Assembly (NCBI GenBank): GCA_965656605.1
Contig: CBFHLC010000002.1
Location: 1 to 64,000 of the forward strand
Source: Litorivicinus sp965656605
Lineage (GTDB): Bacteria > Pseudomonadota > Gammaproteobacteria > Pseudomonadales > Litorivicinaceae
DNA length: 64,000 nucleotides
Direction of reading: 5' to 3'
Position numbers and translations under genes: made by a program. Of the stretch, positions 25,075 to 33,510 are shown piece by piece; positions within the stretch are counted from its first letter, which is position 1, and each line of letters starts with the position of its first letter. Under the pieces are notes generated by a model. It worked only from the letters and a program-made list of their open reading frames with translations. It was not told where the DNA came from and did no database searches.

Positions 25075-26373
25075 GTGCGCATAGCAACGTTGTTTAGATT
25101 CTTGCCATTTCTGCTCGTATTAAATGCGCATGCAACGACGATCTCTTTTGACGAGATTTTTAATGATCCTGATAACGTCGAGTTAAATCTCCGTTATGCA
25201 GAGCAACAACAAACGCTGGGCGATATCGCGTCGGCTTTGAGTGCTGTCGAAAGGGCGCTATCCATAACTCCGTTAAATGTCGAGGTGCGTTTGCTTCGAG
25301 TTCGCCTGTTAATGCAGCTTGGCAATACGGCTTTGGCTGAATCGGAAGTGGTCGGTCTTCTGAAGCAACCTTTGCCAGTAGTGATTCGGGCCGAGCTGGT
25401 CCAATTAGAGCGGCAACTTAAGGCTAATAAGGCTCGCGACCGTATTGTTTATAACGTCGGAATACAGCAGCAATTTGATGATAACATTTTAGCATTTCCC
25501 AAGTCCGGGTCAGTTGAGATCTCGCCTAACGGACAATCGTTTTATACACAAAGCTACCAAGACTCGATCGCGCGCAGCGAAGAGACGTCTGATCGAATCC
25601 GTAACCTGAGTGCTGGCGTTTCAATCGAGCGCGATCTGATGCTACAAAACCAAGGTCGAGTGTTTGCATCCGTGAACTTGGGAAGGACATCAAGTTTTGA
25701 GACCGATTTGCGTGACCAGTCATCCCGTTCCTTAAGCGTGGGTGCGAGTGCTGTACTCGAGGATGTCACGGGCGCTTTTTCTTTGGCTTATGCCGCGGCT
25801 AACCGTGATTCTAGTGATGATTTTGAGTCGCCATCGGCTCAGGTAACCTTCACTCGTAACCAGACCCAATGGGGCCTCAACGCTCGAAAGGTAAACTTGG
25901 ATTATGCAGCTGGCAGTGAGGATCTATCGAGTAAAGAGACCGGTTGGTTTTTGGCTCGGAGTATCGAGCTGTCCGAGCGCCTGACTCTTCAGCTCTCTGG
26001 AGGACAAAGCCATAGTCGTGCTCAGTCGGCTGCCAGTCGAGCAAAAGGTAAGGTCGATAGCGATGCAGATAGTTTCAATGCTTCGTTAAGTTATCTGCCC
26101 CGAGGGGATCTGCTGTTATCCAGTCAGCTGTCGCAGTACGACACCGACTACAGGCAGCAAGTATTCCCCAATCCGCGCATTCGAGCTGACCGACTTAGAA
26201 CTGCAGGCGTTAGTGCTACTTGGCAAATCCGCCAATACCTAGGTTTGCAGGGCAGTCTGTTGGCGCGGATTGCCGCGACCCGGGTGCGCAACGAATCCAA
26301 CGTGATGGTTCATGATTGGCAAAAAAATCTGATTGAGATCGGGCTGACGTATCAGATGGAGATATCGAAGTGA
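25075..26373 (+). CDS. TPR / beta-barrel outer-membrane protein (module B)
   Basis: About 432 residues from GTG 25075, which has GGAG 8 bases upstream and gives a clean signal peptide (MRIATLFRFLPFLLVLNAHA). Longer in-frame starts (25018, 24970) would bury it. The TPR-like part (about 22-120) includes LRYAEQQQTLGDIASALSAV. The C-terminal part looks like a strand-rich barrel and opens with VGIQQQFDDNILAF. It is a paralogue of the protein at 7113-8393, with matching blocks through the TPR region. The following FecR gene overlaps by 4 bases (GTGA). Gene order is the reverse of module A. Confidence 0.7.
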   Translation: MRIATLFRFLPFLLVLNAHATTISFDEIFNDPDNVELNLRYAEQQQTLGDIASALSAVERALSITPLNVEVRLLRVRLLMQLGNTALAESEVVGLLKQPLPVVIRAELVQLERQLKANKARDRIVYNVGIQQQFDDNILAFPKSGSVEISPNGQSFYTQSYQDSIARSEETSDRIRNLSAGVSIERDLMLQNQGRVFASVNLGRTSSFETDLRDQSSRSLSVGASAVLEDVTGAFSLAYAAANRDSSDDFESPSAQVTFTRNQTQWGLNARKVNLDYAAGSEDLSSKETGWFLARSIELSERLTLQLSGGQSHSRAQSAASRAKGKVDSDADSFNASLSYLPRGDLLLSSQLSQYDTDYRQQVFPNPRIRADRLRTAGVSATWQIRQYLGLQGSLLARIAATRVRNESNVMVHDWQKNLIEIGLTYQMEISK

Positions 26374-27890
26374 AAGCATTTTCAATCCTCATTATGTGGC
26401 TGTTAGCCGTCGGCGTGAGTGCTGATGCAGAGATTGGTCGTGTGGCAGGTCTAGTCGGGCAGGTCACCGTGATTTCCCCGTCGGGGCAGACGCGTACTGC
26501 CGTGTCTGGCGATGCAATTTTGGTTGGCGAGCGGATCAATGTGTCTGAGGGGGCTCGGCTACAGGTTCTGCTTCGCGATGAAACTACATTTACCCTCGGT
26601 TCCAACGCACAATTTACACTTGATGAATTTTTAGTCGCCGGCGATCAGCCTAGTGTTCGGGCTAGCGTGGGCAAGGGCGCTTTTCGCTTTGTCAGTGGCA
26701 AAACTGCCAAACGAGGCCCAGATGTGATGAAGGTGGACCTGCCGACGGGGACTATCGGCGTTCGCGGAACTCAGGTCGCGGGACTGGTTAATGATGATGG
26801 TTCGGCCGATGTGGTGTTAATCGGTCCCGGTGCGAACAGTTTTGGTCAGCAACGTGGCGCGATCGTCGTACAAAATGAGGTTGGCACCCAAGACATTACC
26901 CGAGCGGGATTTGCAACCCGCATGGAAGTTGGGGCTGCGCCGACCACGCCGGTTCTAGCTCCCGCAGCCTTGATCAATCAAATCGAGGGGGCAACGGGTG
27001 AGAGTTTGGATACGGCCGTCAGTGGGCCGCGATCCCTAGACCAAATCGATATTGAAGTTGGCGCTGACAGCGATGGTGACGGTCGAAATGATGAATTTTT
27101 TGCCAACGAAGAGCTAGGTGAGTTGTGGACTCAGCAATTCGATAACCCATCGGAGGCCGGCTCGAACGAGCAGATTGTCGACATGATGTTCGCGCTGACG
27201 GGTTCGCCGAAAGAGGGCCTGCGTAATGTGGAATGGGACGTGTCGATGGGCCAGCTGATTACTCAGGGTGCCGTTTCGAAAGGGCGATCTAATCTGACGC
27301 GTTTGAGTGATGCCCGCCTGACAGGCTCTTCTAGATTTGAACTGAATGACGTTGATTTTGTTCAGAGATGCTATGAGCGAAACTGTGGATCATATGACGC
27401 AGTAACCACGCTTAATTTTGATACCAACACAGTTACCAGCCAATTCAGTGGAGAGATCACATCGATCTCTCTCAGGCAGGATGAATCTGCCACCGTATCA
27501 GCGGATTTCTTGATTACCCGAAATGCTTCGTTTGAGCAGATGTTTGATTCGCGATACACGAGTACAAACACCGACGGTACGATTTATTACCATTGGAATG
27601 GCGGTGACTTCTACTTAACCGGGGGATCCTTGCCTGTCGACGACCTGACCCGAACTGCAATGGATGGGAGTCTGCAAACGGTACTCAGCAATGTGGAAAG
27701 CAATTTGGAGGCTGGGCAGTCAGGGTGGGTGTCTATTAGATCCGGTTTATCTTTCGAGCATATAGAAATCGGCGGTCGGCCGGCTGATTTCCCAACATTG
27801 CATTCCGCTCAAGTTGACGTTTGGACGTACGACTCTGAGGGCAACTTGATACGAGATTTCAATGGCCTTGGTTACACGCTAGCTGAGTAA
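26370..27890 (+). CDS. Secreted FecR-domain protein (module B)
   Basis: 506 residues starting at GTG 26370, with a signal peptide (MKAFSILIMWLLAVGVSADA). The FecR domain (about 22-160) contains VGERINVSEGARLQVLLRDE, FTLGSNA and LPTGTIGVRGTQVAG, nearly the same as in module A. After a linker (ADSDGDGRNDEFF) comes the second conserved region, with a Cys pair (RCYERNCGSY) and TTLNFDTNT. The paired genetic layout in both modules suggests that the FecR protein and the TPR-barrel work as one unit at the cell envelope. Confidence 0.75.
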   Translation: MKAFSILIMWLLAVGVSADAEIGRVAGLVGQVTVISPSGQTRTAVSGDAILVGERINVSEGARLQVLLRDETTFTLGSNAQFTLDEFLVAGDQPSVRASVGKGAFRFVSGKTAKRGPDVMKVDLPTGTIGVRGTQVAGLVNDDGSADVVLIGPGANSFGQQRGAIVVQNEVGTQDITRAGFATRMEVGAAPTTPVLAPAALINQIEGATGESLDTAVSGPRSLDQIDIEVGADSDGDGRNDEFFANEELGELWTQQFDNPSEAGSNEQIVDMMFALTGSPKEGLRNVEWDVSMGQLITQGAVSKGRSNLTRLSDARLTGSSRFELNDVDFVQRCYERNCGSYDAVTTLNFDTNTVTSQFSGEITSISLRQDESATVSADFLITRNASFEQMFDSRYTSTNTDGTIYYHWNGGDFYLTGGSLPVDDLTRTAMDGSLQTVLSNVESNLEAGQSGWVSIRSGLSFEHIEIGGRPADFPTLHSAQVDVWTYDSEGNLIRDFNGLGYTLAE

Positions 27891-27892
27891 AG

Positions 27893-28567
27893 CTATTCAA
27901 CTAAGCACACGATTTGAGCCTCCCTCAATGGAATACGAAGTGCCTGTGTGAGAGGAATGCTTGCCAGACGATCGGCATATTCGACTTGAACACTGATCTT
28001 TGAAGTAAGTTGTGTCGATGCAGATGTTGCGATTCGGAAAGGTTCGGTTCGGATCTCGGCTGCCTGCGTAGAGAGGCTGATAGCCAAGATCTCTCCGCTT
28101 GAAGGTAAATCCAGCTGACAGTGACGTGTGGTTGGGCGGCTCCACGCGATTGTTGGCCATGATGATTTATGTAACCAGCCGCGGGAGTAAGGCGCCCATC
28201 CGTTTGTTGCGTTGCCGGTACACTCTTGCCAATTTTCCAAGTCGCTAAACTCTCTCGACAGGCTTATTAAAGAGTTTCCAGATGCTTGAATAACTTCAGC
28301 GCAATTATCTGTGATCGATCTTATGTCGAGAATTTTACGATTCGATGCAATCTTTTGTAGGTTTCGCGTTTCGAAATCGAGATAGTCTGTGACCACGTAA
28401 AGGGCCAGTTCATTGGACATCATGGTCCGTTGCATCACAAACCAGAATCCAGACAGCACCAAGGAAGACACAGCCATTGCAGTCAGCAACTCGACTAAGG
28501 AAAAACCGTGGGCTCGCACTCTCAGCCGTGACAATTCTGTGCTTGCTGGTTTCAATGGTTCTTGCAT
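27893..28567 (-). CDS. PilW/MshO-like minor prepilin
   Basis: About 224 residues from ATG 28567. A 21-residue leader ends RVRAHG before FSLVELLTAMAVSSLVLSGF, a standard prepilin cleavage site and hydrophobic helix with Glu5. A GTG at 28519 would give a more usual short leader (MRAHG) and cannot be excluded. The mature part has several Cys residues and a long beta-rich domain, as in PilW-like minor pilins. Its 5' end overlaps the start of the opposite-strand minor pilin gene, so the two cannot share a simple promoter gap. Confidence 0.72.
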   Translation of the reverse strand: MQEPLKPASTELSRLRVRAHGFSLVELLTAMAVSSLVLSGFWFVMQRTMMSNELALYVVTDYLDFETRNLQKIASNRKILDIRSITDNCAEVIQASGNSLISLSREFSDLENWQECTGNATNGWAPYSRGWLHKSSWPTIAWSRPTTRHCQLDLPSSGEILAISLSTQAAEIRTEPFRIATSASTQLTSKISVQVEYADRLASIPLTQALRIPLREAQIVCLVE

Positions 28568-28944
28568 CAATATTTACCTGGTCAACTTTCGCTCAAAATC
28601 GAGCTAAAGCATCTGTGTTAGGTGCTGAAAAAGCACTATCTAATATGGTTCGTCTTAACAGCTACGCTATCAGCATACCGCTATCAATCTCTGGAACACT
28701 TACTCAACCTGACGACGAATCATCAGAGTGCTGGAGCAGGATTGTGTCGGACGCTCAAGCGTCGGGGCGAACAACTCTGGCGATAGAGTTTCAGGCTACA
28801 AAAATCGCCGATGAAAATATTCTGGTTGCTGGCGTCGACCGTAACGGGCGCTTGTTGGTGGGTAGCTGCGAAGGGTTGTCATATATCGCATCCAGCTGGG
28901 AGCAAACAGCATCAGGCTGGTCCTTGCGTTGGAGCAACCTGTGA
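28477..28944 (+). CDS. PilX/MshP-like minor pilin
   Basis: 155 residues starting at TTG 28477, supported by AAGGAAG about 9 bases upstream. The leader MQSATRLRKNRG precedes LALSAVTILCLLVSMVLAS. This is a prepilin-like helix without Glu5, as in the PilX/MshP group (RGLAL...). The C-terminal half has two Cys residues (SECWSR, GSCEG). The start lies inside the opposite-strand prepilin gene. It is followed by the next minor pilin with a small overlap. Confidence 0.62.
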   Translation: MQSATRLRKNRGLALSAVTILCLLVSMVLASIFTWSTFAQNRAKASVLGAEKALSNMVRLNSYAISIPLSISGTLTQPDDESSECWSRIVSDAQASGRTTLAIEFQATKIADENILVAGVDRNGRLLVGSCEGLSYIASSWEQTASGWSLRWSNL

Positions 28945-29387
28945 GAGGGTTTTCGCTGATGGAGCTGGTCGTCGCGATGCTGGTGTTTTCCCTGATCGTG
29001 ACCGGTGGAATGTCGGCAGTCATGGTTGCCACCCGCAGTGTGCAAAGCGCCGCTGAGCTTGGGCGCGAGGGCAGTCAAGATTTACGCTGGGCACTCGTGG
29101 GCGCGCAACTATCGATGTCGGGCGAGTCAGTTACTCTGCCGGGCTTTACCCAAATTACGTTAGGTTCTGGTGGCTGTGCGGGTCCCGCAATAGGTGACTG
29201 CCTGGGCCTCAGCAATGGCGCCATGGTCCGGGTAATCAGTCCAAAACATTTTGGGGATGCTTGTGCATCGCCTGCACGGATCGATCAGGATGCGTTGGGT
29301 GATTGTATTCTGCCGACTCCGACTAAATTTGATAGATTACTGATGTACTCAGGGGATGCGGGTCACACTCTGATTCCAATTTTTTAA
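28929..29387 (+). CDS. PilV/PilW-like minor prepilin
   Basis: 152 residues from TTG 28929: leader MEQPVRG, then FSLMELVVAMLVFSLIVTGG with Glu5. GTG 28941 overlaps the previous stop as GTGA and is an alternative, but it would leave only a three-residue leader. Four Cys residues sit in the middle domain (GGCAGPAIGDCLGL, GDACAS, GDCILP). It ends close to the STAS gene, which starts 15 bases later and may be co-transcribed. Confidence 0.68.
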   Translation: MEQPVRGFSLMELVVAMLVFSLIVTGGMSAVMVATRSVQSAAELGREGSQDLRWALVGAQLSMSGESVTLPGFTQITLGSGGCAGPAIGDCLGLSNGAMVRVISPKHFGDACASPARIDQDALGDCILPTPTKFDRLLMYSGDAGHTLIPIF

Positions 29388-29401
29388 TGATGAGATTTTA
29401 A

Positions 29402-29692
29402 ATGCCTTACGAATTAAACGAAGCCGACTCAACCCTTCAACTATCGGGTGAGCTGGACTTGAATGACGTTCCTGAGCTGCGCGCGGCAGTCGAGCAGTTT
29501 GCTGGCGATTCATTAACTGTTTTGGCGTCAGACGTGGCTTATATGGACTCGTCCGTATTGTCCACACTGCTATTGGCGCGCAAGCAATGTGCGGGACGTG
29601 GGGGCAAGCTAGTTATCAAGGCGCCATCAGATATTGTGCGAAGCCTGCTGACCAGCTCCCAGTTGGATCGAGTGCTGACGATCGAGGACTAA
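29402..29692 (+). CDS. STAS-domain anti-sigma-factor antagonist-like protein
   Basis: 96 residues, a single STAS domain. The region VLASDVAYMDSSVLSTLLLA carries the conserved Ser (DSS) that is phosphorylated in SpoIIAA/RsbV-type antagonists. It would switch partners depending on phosphorylation by the kinase-type ATPase encoded convergently next to it, and on dephosphorylation by the PP2C protein at 33511. It directly follows the minor pilin genes on the same strand, which suggests a link to pilus or surface behaviour. The two convergent genes overlap by 4 bases at their stops. Confidence 0.85.
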   Translation: MPYELNEADSTLQLSGELDLNDVPELRAAVEQFAGDSLTVLASDVAYMDSSVLSTLLLARKQCAGRGGKLVIKAPSDIVRSLLTSSQLDRVLTIED

Positions 29693-30060
29693 CGATTTGG
29701 CTTTAGCCGAACCTCAGTAATGTTTCGGTTATCGCGTCGTGCAACGGTGACTGATGTACTCAGGTTATGAACGATCTTCATACCGTGCCCGCCTTCTTCA
29801 GCAGGTTTATCGTTTGCGGGGATGCTCCACGCGGGGCCTGTATCTGACAGCACCACAACTCGATCCCCAGTGTGCAGCTCGACCCAGAATTCGTGGTCTT
29901 TGCTACCGCCTTCAAATCCATGTCGAATGATGTTCTGCGACAGTTCACCAATAATCAGTTGCACCTCTGACAAATCTGAATGCGGCCAATGACTCTGGAC
30001 CCACTGACGAACCTCGGATAGTGCGTCCAAGGTAGTGGTGAATGAATCCACATAGATCAT
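29689..30060 (-). CDS. RsbW/SpoIIAB-like anti-sigma serine kinase-type ATPase
   Basis: 123 residues with the GHKL ATPase motifs of anti-sigma kinases: N box IIGELSQNIIRHGFEGG, G1 region VVLSDTGPAWS and G2 region GGHGMKIVHNLS. It should bind or phosphorylate the neighbouring STAS protein. No sigma factor is seen in the window, so its output may be another protein, possibly the cyclase encoded directly upstream. Its start overlaps the cyclase stop by 4 bases (one operon). Confidence 0.82.
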   Translation of the reverse strand: MIYVDSFTTTLDALSEVRQWVQSHWPHSDLSEVQLIIGELSQNIIRHGFEGGSKDHEFWVELHTGDRVVVLSDTGPAWSIPANDKPAEEGGHGMKIVHNLSTSVTVARRDNRNITEVRLKPNR

Positions 30061-32189
30061 TTGGTTTTACTCACAAAAATCCCATCCCAGTCCTTCGGTA
30101 AATCTTGTTGCCGTAGATCATCAACCCGTGCGCGATAGGTGCGAATCAGCCCTTGGGGATAGGCACCGATTTGCGACAGTGGGGCCAGCAGTGCATCACA
30201 TCGGCTCCATTGCTGAGCACGATAAGCGGCCAAGAATTCCTGATGCATCGTTCTGCTGGGCGCGTCTAGGTCTGCGGCGACAGTATAAATGGTGACCGCG
30301 TCGGTTTTGCCCTTGACCACGACCTGATCCACTTCAATCAAACCTGACTGATCAACAGCAGTATCTGGGCCCAGCAGAATATCGACATCGTAGGTTCGAC
30401 ACATTGCCTCGAGCCGTGCGGCCAAATTGGCAGGGTCACCTAAACAAGAGTAGTCAAACCGCTGGTCCGAGCCAAAGTTGCCCACAACGACCGAGCCGGT
30501 GTTGATACCAATGCCGATTCGCAAGGGTTTTTCCGACACATCGCTGATGTTGAGCTCAGCATTTAAATCATCCAATCGCGCCAGCATCGATTGTGCGGCT
30601 TGGGTCGCTTTGCGCTGATGTTGCTCGACCGGTAGTGGGGCATTCCAAAATGCCATGACACAGTCGCCCATGTATTTGTCGATGGTGCCGCCACTCTCTA
30701 GAACCACCTCGGTAAGGGGGCTTAACAGTCGGTTGATCAGATGGGTTAGCCGCTCGGGATCATCTTTTAGGTTCTCTGACAACGTTGTAAACCCGTGGAT
30801 GTCAGCAAACATAATGGTCAGCTCCCGAGTCTCGCCGCCCAGTTTTAAGCTGTCTGGATTCGCGATGACCTCGTTGACCAAATCAGGGGATAGGTAGCTG
30901 CTAAACGCGGCACGCGTTGCGGCCTTGTCTTTCTCTTGATTGATGGCCTTGATTAGCCCGGGCACCAACAATGCCAATCCCCACCCAACTGACAGATCCA
31001 GGGTGTAAATCAGCTGGTTGGTTTGATGAAAATGCGCCGCAGAAGCCGCCAGTGGAAAGGCTGCGACGGGCAGGGCCGCTGCCAAGCTTGCGATGACTGG
31101 CAGCTTCATTCCGACCACCAGCAGCGCTAGCGCCGCAATCAGCGCGGCACTCCACCAGCCAAGGTTCGGGGCGAATTCTGCAGGCCAGTGTTGAGCATTG
31201 ATTTGACGTAGCAATGCCACGTGAAATTTTGGGCCTGCGATCGATGTGCCCCACAAAGCATCGTGTTGGTCTTTAAGCCCCGCGGCACCAGAGCCCAGTA
31301 CAACCGTCTTATTCGCTAAATCTTGTGTGTGTAGCTCATTCAAAACATCCACTGCGCTGTAAACAGGTATGTCCTGAAATGCCGCGGGCGCCAAGCGGAC
31401 ACGTCCATGAATGTCGGTCGGGATAGAGGTAGGACCGACGCGCAATCCTGCGATGCCTGACTGGTTACCCGTCAGAACCAATGTGTTGGCGCCTGCGTTA
31501 AGTCTGGCCAACTCGACCGATAGCGATGCGATGATTTGATCGCCCTGCGCCAGCACCAAGGGCAGCTCTCGAATTAGGCCGTCATCTTGGGCACCCACAC
31601 CGATGTAACCAAAGCTTTGCGTGTTCTGGGCCAGGGTGGGCGTGGGCATCAGTAAACCGGCCGCCTGCGGTAAGTAGTCGGTGGGACCAGTGCCAAGGAC
31701 GGCCCATGCGCCAGGCCAGTCTTTCGGAGCGGGCTGATCGCCAGCTGTGATCGCCATGGATGTCGGTGTCTGTGCTAACAGGTCCCCAAAGTAGGCATCC
31801 CAGTCTAAATAGCCATACGGATTTTGTAGGGCCAGACCAGCATCGTCGCGGGTCTGATCTGGCAGTTGCGCCAAAATGTTAATGGGGGAGCTGCGATCTG
31901 GCTCGGGAAATAGGAAGTCCACGCCGACGGCGCTAACGCCAGATTCATACAGGTGCAGCAGCAAGTCAGCGATTTGGTTTCTGGGCCAGGGCCACTGTCC
32001 TAACTGGGCTAGGGATTTGTCGTCGATATCGACAAAGACAGCGTCTGAATCAAACTCAACGGGTGGCGCCAGGTGCAACTGGTAGGTGTCAAACGCCGCG
32101 CGTTTAAATGGCTGAAACGTATTAATCGCAAGGATCGCGAAAACCAAAAAGGCGGCGGATAAAAAAGTCTGAGTGTTGAGTTGTGGCAT
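30057..32189 (-). CDS. CHASE2-domain class III adenylate/guanylate cyclase
   Basis: 710 residues. An N-terminal membrane segment leads into a periplasmic CHASE2 domain (about 25-320: FDTYQLHLAP, VFVDIDDKSLAQLGQWPWPR, VSAVGVDFLFPEPD). Membrane segments follow at about 340-415, then the cyclase domain (about 450-640). Metal-binding Asp residues are in IMFADIHGFT and KYMGDCVMAFWN. The region FDYSCLGDPANLAARLEA is typical of class III enzymes. The product (cAMP or cGMP) is not certain. It is first in an operon with the kinase-type ATPase and divergent from an outer-membrane protein gene across a direct-repeat element. Confidence 0.88.
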   Translation of the reverse strand: MPQLNTQTFLSAAFLVFAILAINTFQPFKRAAFDTYQLHLAPPVEFDSDAVFVDIDDKSLAQLGQWPWPRNQIADLLLHLYESGVSAVGVDFLFPEPDRSSPINILAQLPDQTRDDAGLALQNPYGYLDWDAYFGDLLAQTPTSMAITAGDQPAPKDWPGAWAVLGTGPTDYLPQAAGLLMPTPTLAQNTQSFGYIGVGAQDDGLIRELPLVLAQGDQIIASLSVELARLNAGANTLVLTGNQSGIAGLRVGPTSIPTDIHGRVRLAPAAFQDIPVYSAVDVLNELHTQDLANKTVVLGSGAAGLKDQHDALWGTSIAGPKFHVALLRQINAQHWPAEFAPNLGWWSAALIAALALLVVGMKLPVIASLAAALPVAAFPLAASAAHFHQTNQLIYTLDLSVGWGLALLVPGLIKAINQEKDKAATRAAFSSYLSPDLVNEVIANPDSLKLGGETRELTIMFADIHGFTTLSENLKDDPERLTHLINRLLSPLTEVVLESGGTIDKYMGDCVMAFWNAPLPVEQHQRKATQAAQSMLARLDDLNAELNISDVSEKPLRIGIGINTGSVVVGNFGSDQRFDYSCLGDPANLAARLEAMCRTYDVDILLGPDTAVDQSGLIEVDQVVVKGKTDAVTIYTVAADLDAPSRTMHQEFLAAYRAQQWSRCDALLAPLSQIGAYPQGLIRTYRARVDDLRQQDLPKDWDGIFVSKTK

Positions 32190-32258
32190 AGCCCCACCTG
32201 ATTCGTGTTCGCTGGGTAGAATGCCTGCGACGCGGGTTTCATTCCCTACCGATTCCTA

Positions 32259-32302
32259 CGGCTGACGGCGCATGACTTATTCGGCTAACGGCGCATGACT
32301 TA
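32259..32302. repeat. 21-base direct repeat in a divergent promoter region
   Basis: Two copies, 32259-32279 and 32282-32302, differ by one base and have a 23-base period (about two helical turns). The core is ACGGCGCATGACTTA. It lies between the cyclase gene (start 32189) and the outer-membrane protein gene (start 32427), where a tandem regulator site is plausible. Confidence 0.6.
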
Positions 32303-32426
32303 ATAGTCTTAATCGATATAATCCGTGCCATCCATATATTGGCGGCTATCTGATGGTCAATAGGTATCAAAATGAACGACCAATGCCGTACTATTCAGCC
32401 AGATTTAATTTGCCACAGTAGGAACT

Positions 32427-33425
32427 ATGCCAAAGTTATTTGCCAAGCTTTTACTGCCAGTTTTCGCTGCACTGGCCTCTTCAGCCAGCGCTACGGTCGT
32501 TCTGGATTCGCTAAGCCCCTTTGCGGTAACCCCGGTCGTTCCCAAGATTGAGGCCGAATCCGCCGACGCAATCATCACGCTGACGCAATCCTACCAGTAC
32601 GACTCCAATGCGAACGGTGGAACGGCGCAGTCCAGCTACAGCCTTCCGCTCATCGGCGAAGTTCCCACGCTTCAGGGATTGCGCTCGTATGGCTCGCACG
32701 GGCACCGCACAGTCCTGACAGGCTTCGCAGAGGCGGGGCAAGGCTGGTGGGTTGCGGGTTCTTTTTCGAATAACGAACGCGATCGAGCTAATGCGTCGCG
32801 CGCGGCGGCGGGTTTGATCGGTTGGGGCTTGGACACGGGGCACTCGACATTTGATATCTCTGCAGGTGGCTACCAAAGCCGCGATGATCAGGGCTCTGAT
32901 ACCGATGCCACCACCATGGGCGCCGAAACGCGATTGGGCTTAAACGATCAAGCAATGGCCTATCTAAGCTTTTTTCGTACCCGGTTTTTGAGTGACGAGG
33001 CCTTGATCGACGACTCAAACTCGAACGACGCAACCGCAGGGCTTGCATACCAAGTCAGGCCATCATTAAGACTAGCGGCAGGTTTAAAACGCCAGCGATA
33101 TCGGGCGCGTGATCAGTACTCGGCGTTTGATATGGATGCCGCATTTGCCGAGGTTCGCTACCAGACAGCGCATCAAATCAACATCGTTCTAACGGCAGAT
33201 CGCCGTGAGTTGCGCTATTTAGCACCGGTTAACATTTTGGGTTTTCCTGCTGAATTTCAGGATCGGGATAGAACCCAGTTTGGGGCGCGTTTGACGCGTC
33301 CAGTCGGTATCGGGCTGTTGGGTGTTGAGGTGTTGGACAACGATATCGATTCTACATACCAGCTGCGTCCCGCGGATAAACGTGTGTCCTCGATCAGTTT
33401 TACGATTCCACTGCTAGCTAAATAA
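32427..33425 (+). CDS. Predicted outer-membrane beta-barrel protein, unknown function
   Basis: 332 residues with a signal peptide (MPKLFAKLLLPVFAALASSASA), an AGGA ribosome site and a strand-rich body. The phrase ITLTQSYQYDSNANGG near the mature start resembles the opening of the barrel part in the TPR-barrel proteins. Short alternating strands continue to the end (SSISFTIPLLAK). There is no TPR region. I cannot assign a family. It lies between the cyclase and the PP2C phosphatase genes and may be an envelope partner of that signalling island. Confidence 0.55.
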   Translation: MPKLFAKLLLPVFAALASSASATVVLDSLSPFAVTPVVPKIEAESADAIITLTQSYQYDSNANGGTAQSSYSLPLIGEVPTLQGLRSYGSHGHRTVLTGFAEAGQGWWVAGSFSNNERDRANASRAAAGLIGWGLDTGHSTFDISAGGYQSRDDQGSDTDATTMGAETRLGLNDQAMAYLSFFRTRFLSDEALIDDSNSNDATAGLAYQVRPSLRLAAGLKRQRYRARDQYSAFDMDAAFAEVRYQTAHQINIVLTADRRELRYLAPVNILGFPAEFQDRDRTQFGARLTRPVGIGLLGVEVLDNDIDSTYQLRPADKRVSSISFTIPLLAK

Positions 33426-33454
33426 GCTTTCTAAAGCCTACGTATTAAACCCAT

Positions 33455-33487
33455 TGCCACAGCGTTAATTATTGTAGCGTTGTGGCA
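33455..33487. repeat. Inverted repeat between barrel gene and phosphatase gene
   Basis: TGCCACA (33455-33461) and TGTGGCA (33481-33487) form a 7-base stem with a 19-base loop. There is no T tract, so a terminator is unlikely; it could be an operator or leader hairpin of the phosphatase gene. Confidence 0.35.
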
Positions 33488-33510
33488 GTCGGTTATTTAG
33501 GTTCAAACTC

